This document shows, piece after piece, positions 43,302 through 51,709 of a DNA stretch of 64,000 nt. How positions within the stretch are numbered: the stretch's first letter is position 1; each line of letters begins with the position of its first letter. A model generated the notes under the pieces. That model was not told the origin of the DNA. It saw only the letters and a program-made list of their open reading frames with translations, and made no database searches. The stretch comes from Candidatus Obscuribacterales bacterium (GTDB lineage Bacteria; Cyanobacteriota; Vampirovibrionia; Obscuribacterales; Obscuribacteraceae), in the NCBI GenBank assembly GCA_020634035.1, contig JACKCM010000002.1, positions 248,001-312,000 of the forward strand. The letters are read 5' to 3'. A program made the position numbers and the translations under genes.

Positions 43302-45104
43302 ATGAGCCGTCTTTCGTATTTTTTGCCGATAGTCGTAAGTCTGGTGCTTTCCGGCTCTAATGCTTTCGCCCAGGACAGCGGTAAGGATCCTGCGGTGGAG
43401 CCCCGTGATAGCTCTCCGGTGCAGTTTTTATCCCGATTTGTCACCAGCATAGACCCGGAGCAGGCTAAAGCTCTGGAGCTCTTTCAAGCAGGTCAGATCG
43501 AAGAGGTGAGAACCTTTCTAAATAGCGGCATTGAAGAAGCTAAACAATCCAAAGATCCTAGCAGAGAGATCTCTTTGCTTTATTTTCTGGCTTTATTAGA
43601 ACGCTGGGAAGACAGTGGCAAGAAAGCCATCGGCCATCTTCATCGCATCGAAACTATTCAAAGTAAGCGAAGCGACGCCCAGATTCGTGCCCAGATGACC
43701 CTCAGTAGACGGCTGGGCGACTGTTACTACGACGACCGTAAACTAGATGCGGCAATCAGGTATTACAACGCTGCTCTGATATCGGCTAATTATTTAAACG
43801 ATGCCGATTATCTGAGACAGGAATTGCTCGACTGCCTGGCCGGTTGTTATATAGCCCGGGGTAACTATGAAAAAGCGGTAGAGCACTTAGAAAAATTGAA
43901 AGAGCTTCAGTCTCAAGATTTGCAAAAAAGTCGAGCCGGCAATTTTGGCAGCGTCAGCGATCTGGCTTGCCAGGGCCGTTATTTCTGGACCCTTTTACAG
44001 TTGGGTCAGTGCTACCGTCATCTGGAGAATGCAGATGCTTCGAAGGCTGGTGAATACAAGGCTCATTTAGAGTCCCTGCGCCCGGAGCTGGTGGAGATGC
44101 TGGAGAGTTTCGTTTTTCTTAGAATGAAACTGGAGAAAGAAGGTCGGCTTGCCAGTATCCGAGAAGAGTTTCTGTTAGATTATTTGAATCAGCACAATCC
44201 TTCTACCGCTGGAGACTTTCTCTATGAAGCCTACAATTCGAGATTGCGGCTCAAGTCACTGCCTGTGATAGCATGGCGCGACGAAAACCTGCCACCAGAG
44301 GCGGTTAAGGCAGCTATAGTATGTGTGCATGGTATGGGTCTCGAGAACCAGGCGTTTACCGTATTTGGCAAAGAGATGGCCGGTCGCGGCTATTTCGTAT
44401 GCGCCATCGATGCCAGGGGCTTCGGCTCATGGCTGGCGGCGCCGGGTAGTGAGAAAATCCGATTTGATGACACTATAGAAGATATCAAATTCGTCATCGA
44501 TTTGATTCGCGCCAAACAGCCGGACATACCGGTCTTCATCCTGGGAGAATCTATGGGTGGAGCCATCGCCTTGCGAACGGCGGCTAAGTATGATGGCTTC
44601 GCCAGCGGTGTCATCGCCTCTGTGCCCTCGGCGGAGCGATTTCAAGAAAAACGAATGGCTCTAGGTGTTGCTTTCCACTTTTTAAAGAATCCCAGTAAGC
44701 CATATCGCATGATGGATTCCATCGCCAGCCAGGCTACCTCTAGACCAGAATTGAGAGCGAGCTGGGCTGAGGATAAAAAAGCAAAGTTGAAAGTCAGTCC
44801 TAAAGAGCTTCTTGATTTCGACATCTTCATGCGCTCTACTGAGAAAGCCTGCAAGGACATTGAGAAGACACCAGCCTTTATCGTGCAGGGATTGAAAGAC
44901 GCCCTTGTGAAGCCGGCAGGAACCTTTAGAATGTTCGACAATATTGGCAATTCGGACAAAGATATGTTTATCCTGGGAGAGGCAGAACACCTTATCTTCG
45001 AAACGGATAAGCAGTGCAAGATTCTGCTCGATACCCTCTCAACCTGGTTGGATGAGCACGCCAGAGCATCGGCGGCGACCAAGATGGAGAACTCTGATGA
45101 GTGA
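43302..45104 (+). CDS. Secreted TPR protein with C-terminal alpha/beta hydrolase
   Basis: 600 residues. A signal peptide (FLPIVVSLVLSGSNAFAQ) is followed by four or five TPRs (LSRRLGDCYYDDRKLDAAIRYY, LDCLAGCYIARGNYEKAVEH). From about residue 330 there is a hydrolase domain paralogous to 36402-37598: VCVHGMGLENQAF, nucleophile Ser417 in GESMGG, acid region QGLKDALVKPAG, and GEAEHLIFE for His. It is an unusual TPR-hydrolase fusion. The downstream TPR gene begins 8 bases inside its end, starting an operon that leads into two kinases. Substrate unknown. Confidence 0.85.
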   Translation: MSRLSYFLPIVVSLVLSGSNAFAQDSGKDPAVEPRDSSPVQFLSRFVTSIDPEQAKALELFQAGQIEEVRTFLNSGIEEAKQSKDPSREISLLYFLALLERWEDSGKKAIGHLHRIETIQSKRSDAQIRAQMTLSRRLGDCYYDDRKLDAAIRYYNAALISANYLNDADYLRQELLDCLAGCYIARGNYEKAVEHLEKLKELQSQDLQKSRAGNFGSVSDLACQGRYFWTLLQLGQCYRHLENADASKAGEYKAHLESLRPELVEMLESFVFLRMKLEKEGRLASIREEFLLDYLNQHNPSTAGDFLYEAYNSRLRLKSLPVIAWRDENLPPEAVKAAIVCVHGMGLENQAFTVFGKEMAGRGYFVCAIDARGFGSWLAAPGSEKIRFDDTIEDIKFVIDLIRAKQPDIPVFILGESMGGAIALRTAAKYDGFASGVIASVPSAERFQEKRMALGVAFHFLKNPSKPYRMMDSIASQATSRPELRASWAEDKKAKLKVSPKELLDFDIFMRSTEKACKDIEKTPAFIVQGLKDALVKPAGTFRMFDNIGNSDKDMFILGEAEHLIFETDKQCKILLDTLSTWLDEHARASAATKMENSDE

Positions 45105-46020
45105 AGACGAGAACCTCAAAAAAGCTAGAACCAAAGCCAAGCTCTCTTTGCTGGCGGTTATCACTATCATACTTCTGTCACTGAGTCTGGCGGTGGTCAT
45201 AGGGCTTCATCCCATTTCGAGCGCCAAATATCAAGAGCGAGCCCAGGACTTCAAAGGGGCCCTTGCCACCTATGATAAGGGTCTGGAGAATTCTATCTAC
45301 GCCGTCGACCCACAGATTTATGTCGCCAGAGCCTACTGTTTAAGGCGCCTAAAGCGTTACGACGAGGGAATTGCCTCGCTCGAGAAGGCGGATGAACTGC
45401 ATGCTAAATACCCCACTTTCTTCTGGATGGTAGGCAGCGATCATTCACCGGTGCAGTATCGTATTCTTATAGAGCGCGGCTGGAATTACTATGCGAGAAA
45501 ACAGTATCAAGAGGCTCTAAAATGTTTCGATCAGGCCCTTGCCATTCTGCAAATGGATTCTGCCTACCAGGGTAGAGCCTCTTGCTACGAAGAGATGGGA
45601 GAGCTCAAAAAAGCTGAGGCCGAATATAAAAAAGCCACCGAACATACTGTAGCCTGCACCCGGGAACGTGCCCATCACGAGGTGGGCTCTTTCTATCGAC
45701 GGCAGAAACGCTATGATGAGGCTTTAAAATGGCTGGATAAAGCCCAGACCTATGAAGCTTGTGCCGGGGTCAATCGCGAAAAGGCTTTGATATTCTGGAA
45801 TAAGGGCGATTTAGATAAGGCTTCCGAACAGTTTCATATTTCGCTTTCGAGACAGCGAGACCCCAGAGTCTTTGCCGATCGGGCTCAGCTTCGACGTGAG
45901 AAAGGCGATGGTCAGGGAGCCCTGGAGGATATTCAATCTGCTCGTCAGATGGACCCGGATAACCCCGTATATCAAGAAGAAGAGCGTGTGATTCTTTCAG
46001 AGACGGGTAAATTGAACTAG
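45097..46020 (+). CDS. Membrane-anchored TPR protein
   Basis: 307 residues from the ATG at 45097, which overlaps the previous stop by eight bases (ATGAGTGA). A charged N-terminus and one membrane helix (LSLLAVITIILLSLSLAVVIG) precede about six TPRs (FKGALATYDKGLENS, YQEALKCFDQALAIL, LKKAEAEYKKATEHT, YDEALKWLDKAQTYE, LDKASEQFHISLS). The TPRs lie outside the membrane, so the protein may gather the secreted TPR-hydrolase at the membrane next to the kinases. A start further upstream in the same frame at 44944 would lie inside the previous gene and is rejected. Confidence 0.85.
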   Translation: MSEDENLKKARTKAKLSLLAVITIILLSLSLAVVIGLHPISSAKYQERAQDFKGALATYDKGLENSIYAVDPQIYVARAYCLRRLKRYDEGIASLEKADELHAKYPTFFWMVGSDHSPVQYRILIERGWNYYARKQYQEALKCFDQALAILQMDSAYQGRASCYEEMGELKKAEAEYKKATEHTVACTRERAHHEVGSFYRRQKRYDEALKWLDKAQTYEACAGVNREKALIFWNKGDLDKASEQFHISLSRQRDPRVFADRAQLRREKGDGQGALEDIQSARQMDPDNPVYQEEERVILSETGKLN

Positions 46021-46052
46021 TAGCCGATCTAGATCCTGCAAAGGAGAAGTTC

Positions 46053-47612
46053 ATGAGAGGCGAACTGGAAGTCGATAAAGACGGACTTGAGCAGGTTTCG
46101 GCGCCTATCAGTCAGAACCTGCCTCCGGATAATGACCCTGAATATTTCGAAGTGAGCTGTCGCCTTATCCCAGTCGGACCGGCGCTGGTCATGATTATCT
46201 TCTGTCTATTGGTATCCACCTTTTCGTGGATGATCGCTTCTTTTAATTCTCTGTTTGCCGCTTGCAGTATAGCCCTGCAGATGCTTCTGATCCCGATGCT
46301 TTTCTACCATGCCACCAGGATGAAAATTCGTCTTTCTCAAAGCGGTATCGAAGTCCTCAGTTCGATGCACTCCTCTACCATGATGCGCCGTCTTTCTCGA
46401 AGCTGGAATGACCTGCATTCTGTCAGGCTCCGGCGTTTGCAGTCGCCGGAGATTCTTCTCAATCGAATGTCATCGCAAAGAGAGTTCCGCTTTCGACGGC
46501 TTACCTTGGCAGAACAGCTTCAAAGGGCACTGGACAGGGGCTGGATAAGCTGCGGCTTTCTGATGTTCGATTTCAAATCCGGAGGCATGGCGCCTTTTCC
46601 TCTTGCCGGATTCAGCCCAGAGGATTTAGAGACGCTTTTCATCGCGCTTGCCCGCTGGGGCGATCCTATGTCGCTCAATCCGGACGTGCTTGCCCTCAGG
46701 CGCAATGTGCTCACAGGACAGGCTGATATGGCAGAGCTTGGCGGTGCCAGCTATACACGAATGTGGGAAGAGAGTCTTAAAAGTCAGTTCGAGGTCACCA
46801 ATTTTGTACCTCTGTCGGCCGGTCAGGTCCTGCAGGATGGCAAGTTGAAAATACTGATGCTCATCGCCTGTGGTGGCATGTCATCGGTATATCTTGCCAG
46901 CCGATTCGATGGTTCTCGGGTGGTGGTCAAAGAATTGCGTGTGCCGGTGGATAGCGAGCCGGGGTTGGCTGACAGAGTGCACGAGATGTTCGCTCGCGAA
47001 GCCAGCATGCTTGCCAGGCTGGATCACCCTTCGATAGTCCATGTCCTTGATCATTTTGTGGAGAGCGGTCGTGATTATCTGGTGCTCGAATATGTGCCCG
47101 GTCTGACACTGCGTCAGCATGTCAAAATGGCCGGAGCATTTTCTCAGGCGGACTGCGTCAAGCTTGCCCTCGATCTCTTTCCTGTTATCGCTTATTTACA
47201 CAGTCAGGATCCACCTGTGCTTCATCGAGATCTCACCCCGGACAACCTCATTTTGAAAGACCCTGGTCGAGAATTGATGCTGGTGGATTTTGGTGCTGCC
47301 AATGAGTTCGTCGGCAATCTTACCGGCACGCTTATCGGTAAACAATGCTACATTCCTCCTGAGCAGTTTCGAGGAAGGGCGGAGCCTGCCAGCGATGTCT
47401 ATGCGGCTGCCGCCACCCTGTACTATTTGTTGACGGGGCAGGACCCGGAACCTATAAGCGCATCGCGTCCGGCAGAGACCGCCGACAAAGATGTCGTATG
47501 TGGTGAATTAGATGAACTTGTCTATCTTTGTACTCTTGAAGATCCAGGTGAGCGTCTCAAAGACATAGATGAGATTATCGAGCGATTGCGCCGAATTAAG
47601 GCGAAACTCTGA
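46053..47612 (+). CDS. Membrane Ser/Thr protein kinase with 2TM/PH-like N-terminus
   Basis: 519 residues, with AAAGGAGAA before the ATG. After about 40 cytoplasmic residues come two membrane helices (about residues 38-85). Next is a strand-rich, PH-like segment (SQSGIEVLSSMHSS ... WNDLHSVRLRRL). The C-terminal Hanks-type kinase has a glycine loop (IACGGMSSVYLAS), VVVKEL with Lys293, HRDLTPDN (391-398), DFG (412-414) and CYIPPEQFRG. All catalytic residues are present, so it is probably active. The N-terminal location of the membrane region, with the kinase at the C-terminus, is the reverse of the common PknB layout. It is followed after 16 bp by a paralogue. Confidence 0.92.
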   Translation: MRGELEVDKDGLEQVSAPISQNLPPDNDPEYFEVSCRLIPVGPALVMIIFCLLVSTFSWMIASFNSLFAACSIALQMLLIPMLFYHATRMKIRLSQSGIEVLSSMHSSTMMRRLSRSWNDLHSVRLRRLQSPEILLNRMSSQREFRFRRLTLAEQLQRALDRGWISCGFLMFDFKSGGMAPFPLAGFSPEDLETLFIALARWGDPMSLNPDVLALRRNVLTGQADMAELGGASYTRMWEESLKSQFEVTNFVPLSAGQVLQDGKLKILMLIACGGMSSVYLASRFDGSRVVVKELRVPVDSEPGLADRVHEMFAREASMLARLDHPSIVHVLDHFVESGRDYLVLEYVPGLTLRQHVKMAGAFSQADCVKLALDLFPVIAYLHSQDPPVLHRDLTPDNLILKDPGRELMLVDFGAANEFVGNLTGTLIGKQCYIPPEQFRGRAEPASDVYAAAATLYYLLTGQDPEPISASRPAETADKDVVCGELDELVYLCTLEDPGERLKDIDEIIERLRRIKAKL

Positions 47613-47628
47613 GAGAATCGAAACATCT

Positions 47629-49200
47629 ATGAAAGATATCAAAATCGATCAGAGCGCTGAAATAGAGCCGGAGAAAGCCAGTATTAACATGGTCTTGAAC
47701 GGTGTCGAGTGGCAAGAGCGGGTCCTCTCGCGAGGCAATAAGGCAGAAGTATCGGGGCATATGCAGCCAGGTATTCATTATTTTGCCATCGCTATTGTCA
47801 GTCTGGTTTTCCTCGTTTCGTTGTTGCTTCTTCTCTTTGTCACCATCGGCAAGACCGGCTTCGTTGCCGTTTTATTTTTGATACCATTGTTTCTGATACT
47901 GGTCAGAGCAGGGCGATTCTATAGCGAGAACTCACTTTCTGCGCCTGCCAATCTTATAGTTGAGCCCTCGGGCTTAAGGATAGTTGTTAGAGAACCTCTG
48001 ACCAGGGTCTCGACCCAGCTATTCTGGGAAGACATGGATTATGCTGAACTGGTTGTCTATGCTTCTAGAAATACCAGGGTTCAAGACGGTAGCTATGTCT
48101 TTCTTCATTATGATCTGAGCGGTTATTCGAGAAGCAGGCAACTGGCTTATTTATTGCAGTTTATGTCCCTGGCCGCTTTCAAGCGAGAGAGCCTGATAAA
48201 AGGAATACTGAGTGGAAGGCTCAAATTCTCTTTTATGATTCCGCTTGATCTATTTACTCTAGAAGCGGATAAGGACCGCTTGCTCTCTTCTTTACAGCGC
48301 TATGCCAAGCCAGAAGCGTTGGGTGACTCTATAAAAGAAGCTGTCGAAACTAAAGTCGAGATCGGTTTTACAAAGCTATGGCTGGATGATCTACAGTCTT
48401 TCAAGCGAAAGAGGTTGCATACGTTAACCGGTGGCATAGAACTTTGTGGAGGGCGATACAGGGTAGAAGAGCCTCTTTCTGCCGGAGGTCAGGCTCAGAT
48501 CTATCAATGTCATGATAACGAAGAGAACCGAACGGTTGCCTTGAAAGAGTTCGTTCTACCTGTGGATGCAGGGCATGAGGTGAGAGACAGATCCTTCGCC
48601 AATGTCAAAAACGAGGCACTGATGCTGGCATCATTAGAGCATCCCGGGGTGGTCAGGCTCTATGATCATTTTGTCGAAGACCATCGTGCTTATCTTGTTC
48701 TCGAGTTCGTGGACGGTAAGAATCTAAGAACCCTGGTTAAGGAAAATGGGGCACTGTCACCGCATCTGGTAAAAGACTATTCGTTGCAGATAGCGCGAAT
48801 ACTCGAGTATTTGCATGGGATGGAGTCACCGGTGGTGCATCGTGATCTGTCACCGGATAATCTCATCTGTACCGAAACCGGTCGGATAAAGCTGATTGAC
48901 TTCAATGTGGCAAAATTGATGGAGTCGGATGTTACCAGGACCGTGGTCGGTAAACACTCTTATATGGCTCCCGAGCAGTTTCGAGGCTATCCTTGCGAAG
49001 CAAGCGATCTCTATTCTCTGGGCTGCACCATCGCCTATCTGCTAGCCGGAGATGATCCAATTCCACTAACCAGGACCGAGATAGCCGAGGATAAGCATGT
49101 CGAACTCAAAGAGCTGGTCTTTGATCTGACCGCGCTTAAGGTCGAAGAGAGATTGGATAATGCCGTAGAGCTGATCGCAAGGCTCGAACAGATTGCTTGA
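47629..49200 (+). CDS. Paralogous membrane Ser/Thr protein kinase with DFN instead of DFG
   Basis: 523 residues from the ATG at 47629; GAGAGAA lies upstream, and a longer start overlapping the first kinase is unlikely. The layout is the same: two helices (FAIAIVSLVFLVSLLLLLFV and FVAVLFLIPLFLILV), a strand-rich segment (LIVEPSGLRIVVREPL ... FWEDMDYAEL), then the kinase. Features include a glycine loop (SAGGQAQIYQC), Lys306 in ALKEF, HRDLSPDN (404-411), and DFN (424-426) where DFG is expected, then VGKHSYMAPEQFRG. The metal-binding Asp remains, so activity is possible but altered. The two kinases probably arose by tandem duplication. Confidence 0.92.
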   Translation: MKDIKIDQSAEIEPEKASINMVLNGVEWQERVLSRGNKAEVSGHMQPGIHYFAIAIVSLVFLVSLLLLLFVTIGKTGFVAVLFLIPLFLILVRAGRFYSENSLSAPANLIVEPSGLRIVVREPLTRVSTQLFWEDMDYAELVVYASRNTRVQDGSYVFLHYDLSGYSRSRQLAYLLQFMSLAAFKRESLIKGILSGRLKFSFMIPLDLFTLEADKDRLLSSLQRYAKPEALGDSIKEAVETKVEIGFTKLWLDDLQSFKRKRLHTLTGGIELCGGRYRVEEPLSAGGQAQIYQCHDNEENRTVALKEFVLPVDAGHEVRDRSFANVKNEALMLASLEHPGVVRLYDHFVEDHRAYLVLEFVDGKNLRTLVKENGALSPHLVKDYSLQIARILEYLHGMESPVVHRDLSPDNLICTETGRIKLIDFNVAKLMESDVTRTVVGKHSYMAPEQFRGYPCEASDLYSLGCTIAYLLAGDDPIPLTRTEIAEDKHVELKELVFDLTALKVEERLDNAVELIARLEQIA

Positions 49201-49226
49201 GCCTCGCGCTGCAACTTCATCTACTC

Positions 49227-49898
49227 TTAGTTTGTGCTCGCTTCCAGCTTCTTGAGAGTGAGGGTCATGTTCTCTTTCTCATAGTCTGGTGGATTGAGCG
49301 CCATGGATTTTTTGATGGCGGCAACACATTCCTTGTTTTTGTTGAGCTGTTGAAGGACAACTGCCAGATTGTTCCACATCAACCAGTCATCGGGGCTTAT
49401 CTCTGTTCCTCTTGCCAGAACCGCTTCAGCGTCTTCAAACTTGCCGACCATGGCGAAGGTGCCGCCGAGGTTTTTATAGAAGGCACCATCGGCAGGGTAG
49501 GAGCGAATTGCTCTTTTATATTCTTCGATGGCGTCGTTGTATTGTTTCTTCTCTCTAAAGGTATTGGCGTTGTTGAAGTGATAATTAGCGTTCAGCTTTT
49601 TCTTCTTCTGATCGCCTACGGCAAGCTTGCCCATGCTGAGATTGAGATAGGAGCGGTCATCGGGTGCCGGTGCTTTGCCTTTGACCTGAACGGACATACC
49701 AGAGTCAGGAGAGCCAACCGGATTTTGAGCAAGGGTCTGGGCATCGCCTTCGGCTACCACGTCTTTTACCGCCACATCAGGGCCGCCTGGTGATGCTGCG
49801 TTGTCAGCCGAGGTCTTATCGGCGCTGCCCTGGGCGCAGGCTGTCAGCGCGCACAGTCCCAGAACCGTCGCTAAAATTCTCGATTTATTCTTGTTCAT
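49227..49898 (-). CDS. TPR lipoprotein
   Basis: 223 residues from the second ATG (49898). The GGAG lies 9 bases from it but abuts the first ATG (49907), so the second start is better placed. The signal ends in a lipobox LCALTAC with a Cys to be lipidated. A Ser/Asp/Ala-rich linker follows, then three TPR units (FREKKQYNDAIEEYKRAIRS, GKFEDAEAVLARGTEISPD, NKNKECVAAIKKSMALNPP). It converges with the kinase operon with 26 bp between. It is probably an inner- or outer-membrane-attached scaffold. Confidence 0.88.
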   Translation of the reverse strand: MNKNKSRILATVLGLCALTACAQGSADKTSADNAASPGGPDVAVKDVVAEGDAQTLAQNPVGSPDSGMSVQVKGKAPAPDDRSYLNLSMGKLAVGDQKKKKLNANYHFNNANTFREKKQYNDAIEEYKRAIRSYPADGAFYKNLGGTFAMVGKFEDAEAVLARGTEISPDDWLMWNNLAVVLQQLNKNKECVAAIKKSMALNPPDYEKENMTLTLKKLEASTN

Positions 49899-50159
49899 TG
49901 CACTCATCTCCGATGCTTTTCGCCAATTCAGAACCCATAATGTAATGGTCGAATTTTACAGCGTGCCAACGCAATCCGACTAGATCATGCTAGCAGGTGA
50001 GCTCGCTCGTGATACTAGGGAAAACGCCAGTTATCATATTACAAATTCTTGCGAAATCCTGCTCGATCATGTCTTTACAACGCCAGGGCGGCACGAAGCT
50101 TTCTTCAAGTATCAGAGCTAATTCAGGAACTGTGGGAGAAAACAGACTAGACTGCTTTC

Positions 50160-51683
50160 ATGATCAAATCAAGCAAAAGCTCATTTCAAAATGGTTTTAT
50201 AGTTCTCTGTCTCTGTTTGAGTCTGGCAGGTCTGGGGTCGCCGGCATTTTCCCAGGCGGTTATTTTTCATTCTTTCAAACAGACCGCAGAGCAGTTCATT
50301 AAAGAGCGGGATTTCTCGAAGGCTGAAAAACTTGCCGAAGCGGCGGTTCTTGAAGCCGAAGCGCTCAAAGCCAAGCTTGGAGACAATCGCAACCTTATAG
50401 ATAGCCTCGAACTTCTGGGACGAGTTTATAGAGAACAGGGCAATTATGGAAAGCTGGCGGTCACTAACGGACGGCTCAAGGCTCTGGGAGTGAGCGACTC
50501 AGAAGTAACAAGCACCGAATCGGGCGTCAGTATCCATGAAAGTGGAAGTAACAATGTCACCCGCATAGACTCTGAAGTGCCCCCGGCGGCATATAGAAAT
50601 AAAGTGGTTCCCGCCGAATCATCTGAAAGCTCTGAAGCGGCGGTGAGTCAGGCAAGTCAGGCAAATACTGTAGACCCTGCCGATGTCGAGTTTACCGAGC
50701 CGGTACAAGAACACTTGCAGCCTCTGAAGACCGATGTTGTCGCTTCGGCAGAAGGTATAGCCGGGGAGCTGCGCAACAACACACTCTTGAAAAAAGCAAA
50801 AGAGCTGATGGAGATCAAAGGTCATATCAGCTGGGTCAAATGTCTTGAGTTCTCTCCCGACGCGCGAAAGGCGGCTTCTGGCGGGGTGGATAAGACAGTA
50901 AGGCTCTGGGATATGGCAAGCGGTCAAGAGCTGCATCGCTTCGAAGGTCATGACGACAATGTTACCGCTCTTGCCTTTTCGCCGGTGGGCAGCCGCCTGG
51001 CTTCAGGAAGCAGCGATAAAACGATCAGGATCTGGGATCTCGAAGGCGGTCGAGAGCTTAAAGTTTTGAAGGGACACGAGAATATCGTTACCTGTCTGGC
51101 CTTCTCATCGACTGGACGGTTGCTGGCCTCGGGCGGCTATGACGGCACCATCAGAGTCTGGGATCTGGGTAGCGGTAAAACTATAAAGGTGCTAACCGAC
51201 AAGGACCTTGGCACAATAAGAGCCCTCTCTTTCCTTCCAGGTGAGTCCAAAGTGGTCTCGGGCGGCAGCGACAGGTTGGTCACTGTGTGGAGCATCGAAA
51301 GCGGTGCCCCGGTTAAAAAACTCAGTGGACACAAAGGAGACATACTCAGTGTCGCGGTCTCTTCCGATGGTTCTCGTATCATCACCGCCAGCCGAGATCT
51401 GACCGCCAGGATATGGAGCACTGCCACCGGTGCCGAAGAGCAGAAGCTTGTTGGGCATGGCAACTGGGTGCTTCGCGCTCAGTTTCTGACCGGCGACAAC
51501 CGAGCCATGTCCTGCAGTCTGGATAAGACTTTCCGTCTCTGGGACGTTGCTACCGGTCAAGAGCTAAGCGCCTCTACTATCGGTCCTTTCGGCATGTGGG
51601 GCGTGGCCATGAACGATGTCGGCACCCGGGCGCTTACCGGCAGCAATAATTTTTCGCTCCGCCTGTGGCAGATAGGTCAGTAA
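50160..51683 (+). CDS. Exported seven-blade WD40 protein
   Basis: 507 residues. A signal peptide (GFIVLCLCLSLAGLGSPAFSQ) is followed by a short TPR-like helical region (FSKAEKLAEAAVLEAEALKA), a Ser/Glu-rich linker, and from about residue 220 to the end seven WD40 repeats, such as LAFSPVGSRLASGSSDKTIRIWDLEGG (two pieces), ending FSLRLWQIGQ. Seven repeats close a full propeller. WD40 proteins bind partners, and this one is exported. Its stop faces that of the TPR-caspase-like gene 26 bp away. Confidence 0.92.
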   Translation: MIKSSKSSFQNGFIVLCLCLSLAGLGSPAFSQAVIFHSFKQTAEQFIKERDFSKAEKLAEAAVLEAEALKAKLGDNRNLIDSLELLGRVYREQGNYGKLAVTNGRLKALGVSDSEVTSTESGVSIHESGSNNVTRIDSEVPPAAYRNKVVPAESSESSEAAVSQASQANTVDPADVEFTEPVQEHLQPLKTDVVASAEGIAGELRNNTLLKKAKELMEIKGHISWVKCLEFSPDARKAASGGVDKTVRLWDMASGQELHRFEGHDDNVTALAFSPVGSRLASGSSDKTIRIWDLEGGRELKVLKGHENIVTCLAFSSTGRLLASGGYDGTIRVWDLGSGKTIKVLTDKDLGTIRALSFLPGESKVVSGGSDRLVTVWSIESGAPVKKLSGHKGDILSVAVSSDGSRIITASRDLTARIWSTATGAEEQKLVGHGNWVLRAQFLTGDNRAMSCSLDKTFRLWDVATGQELSASTIGPFGMWGVAMNDVGTRALTGSNNFSLRLWQIGQ

Positions 51684-51709
51684 CCTGCTTTTCGTCAGGC
51701 TTTCTTTCT

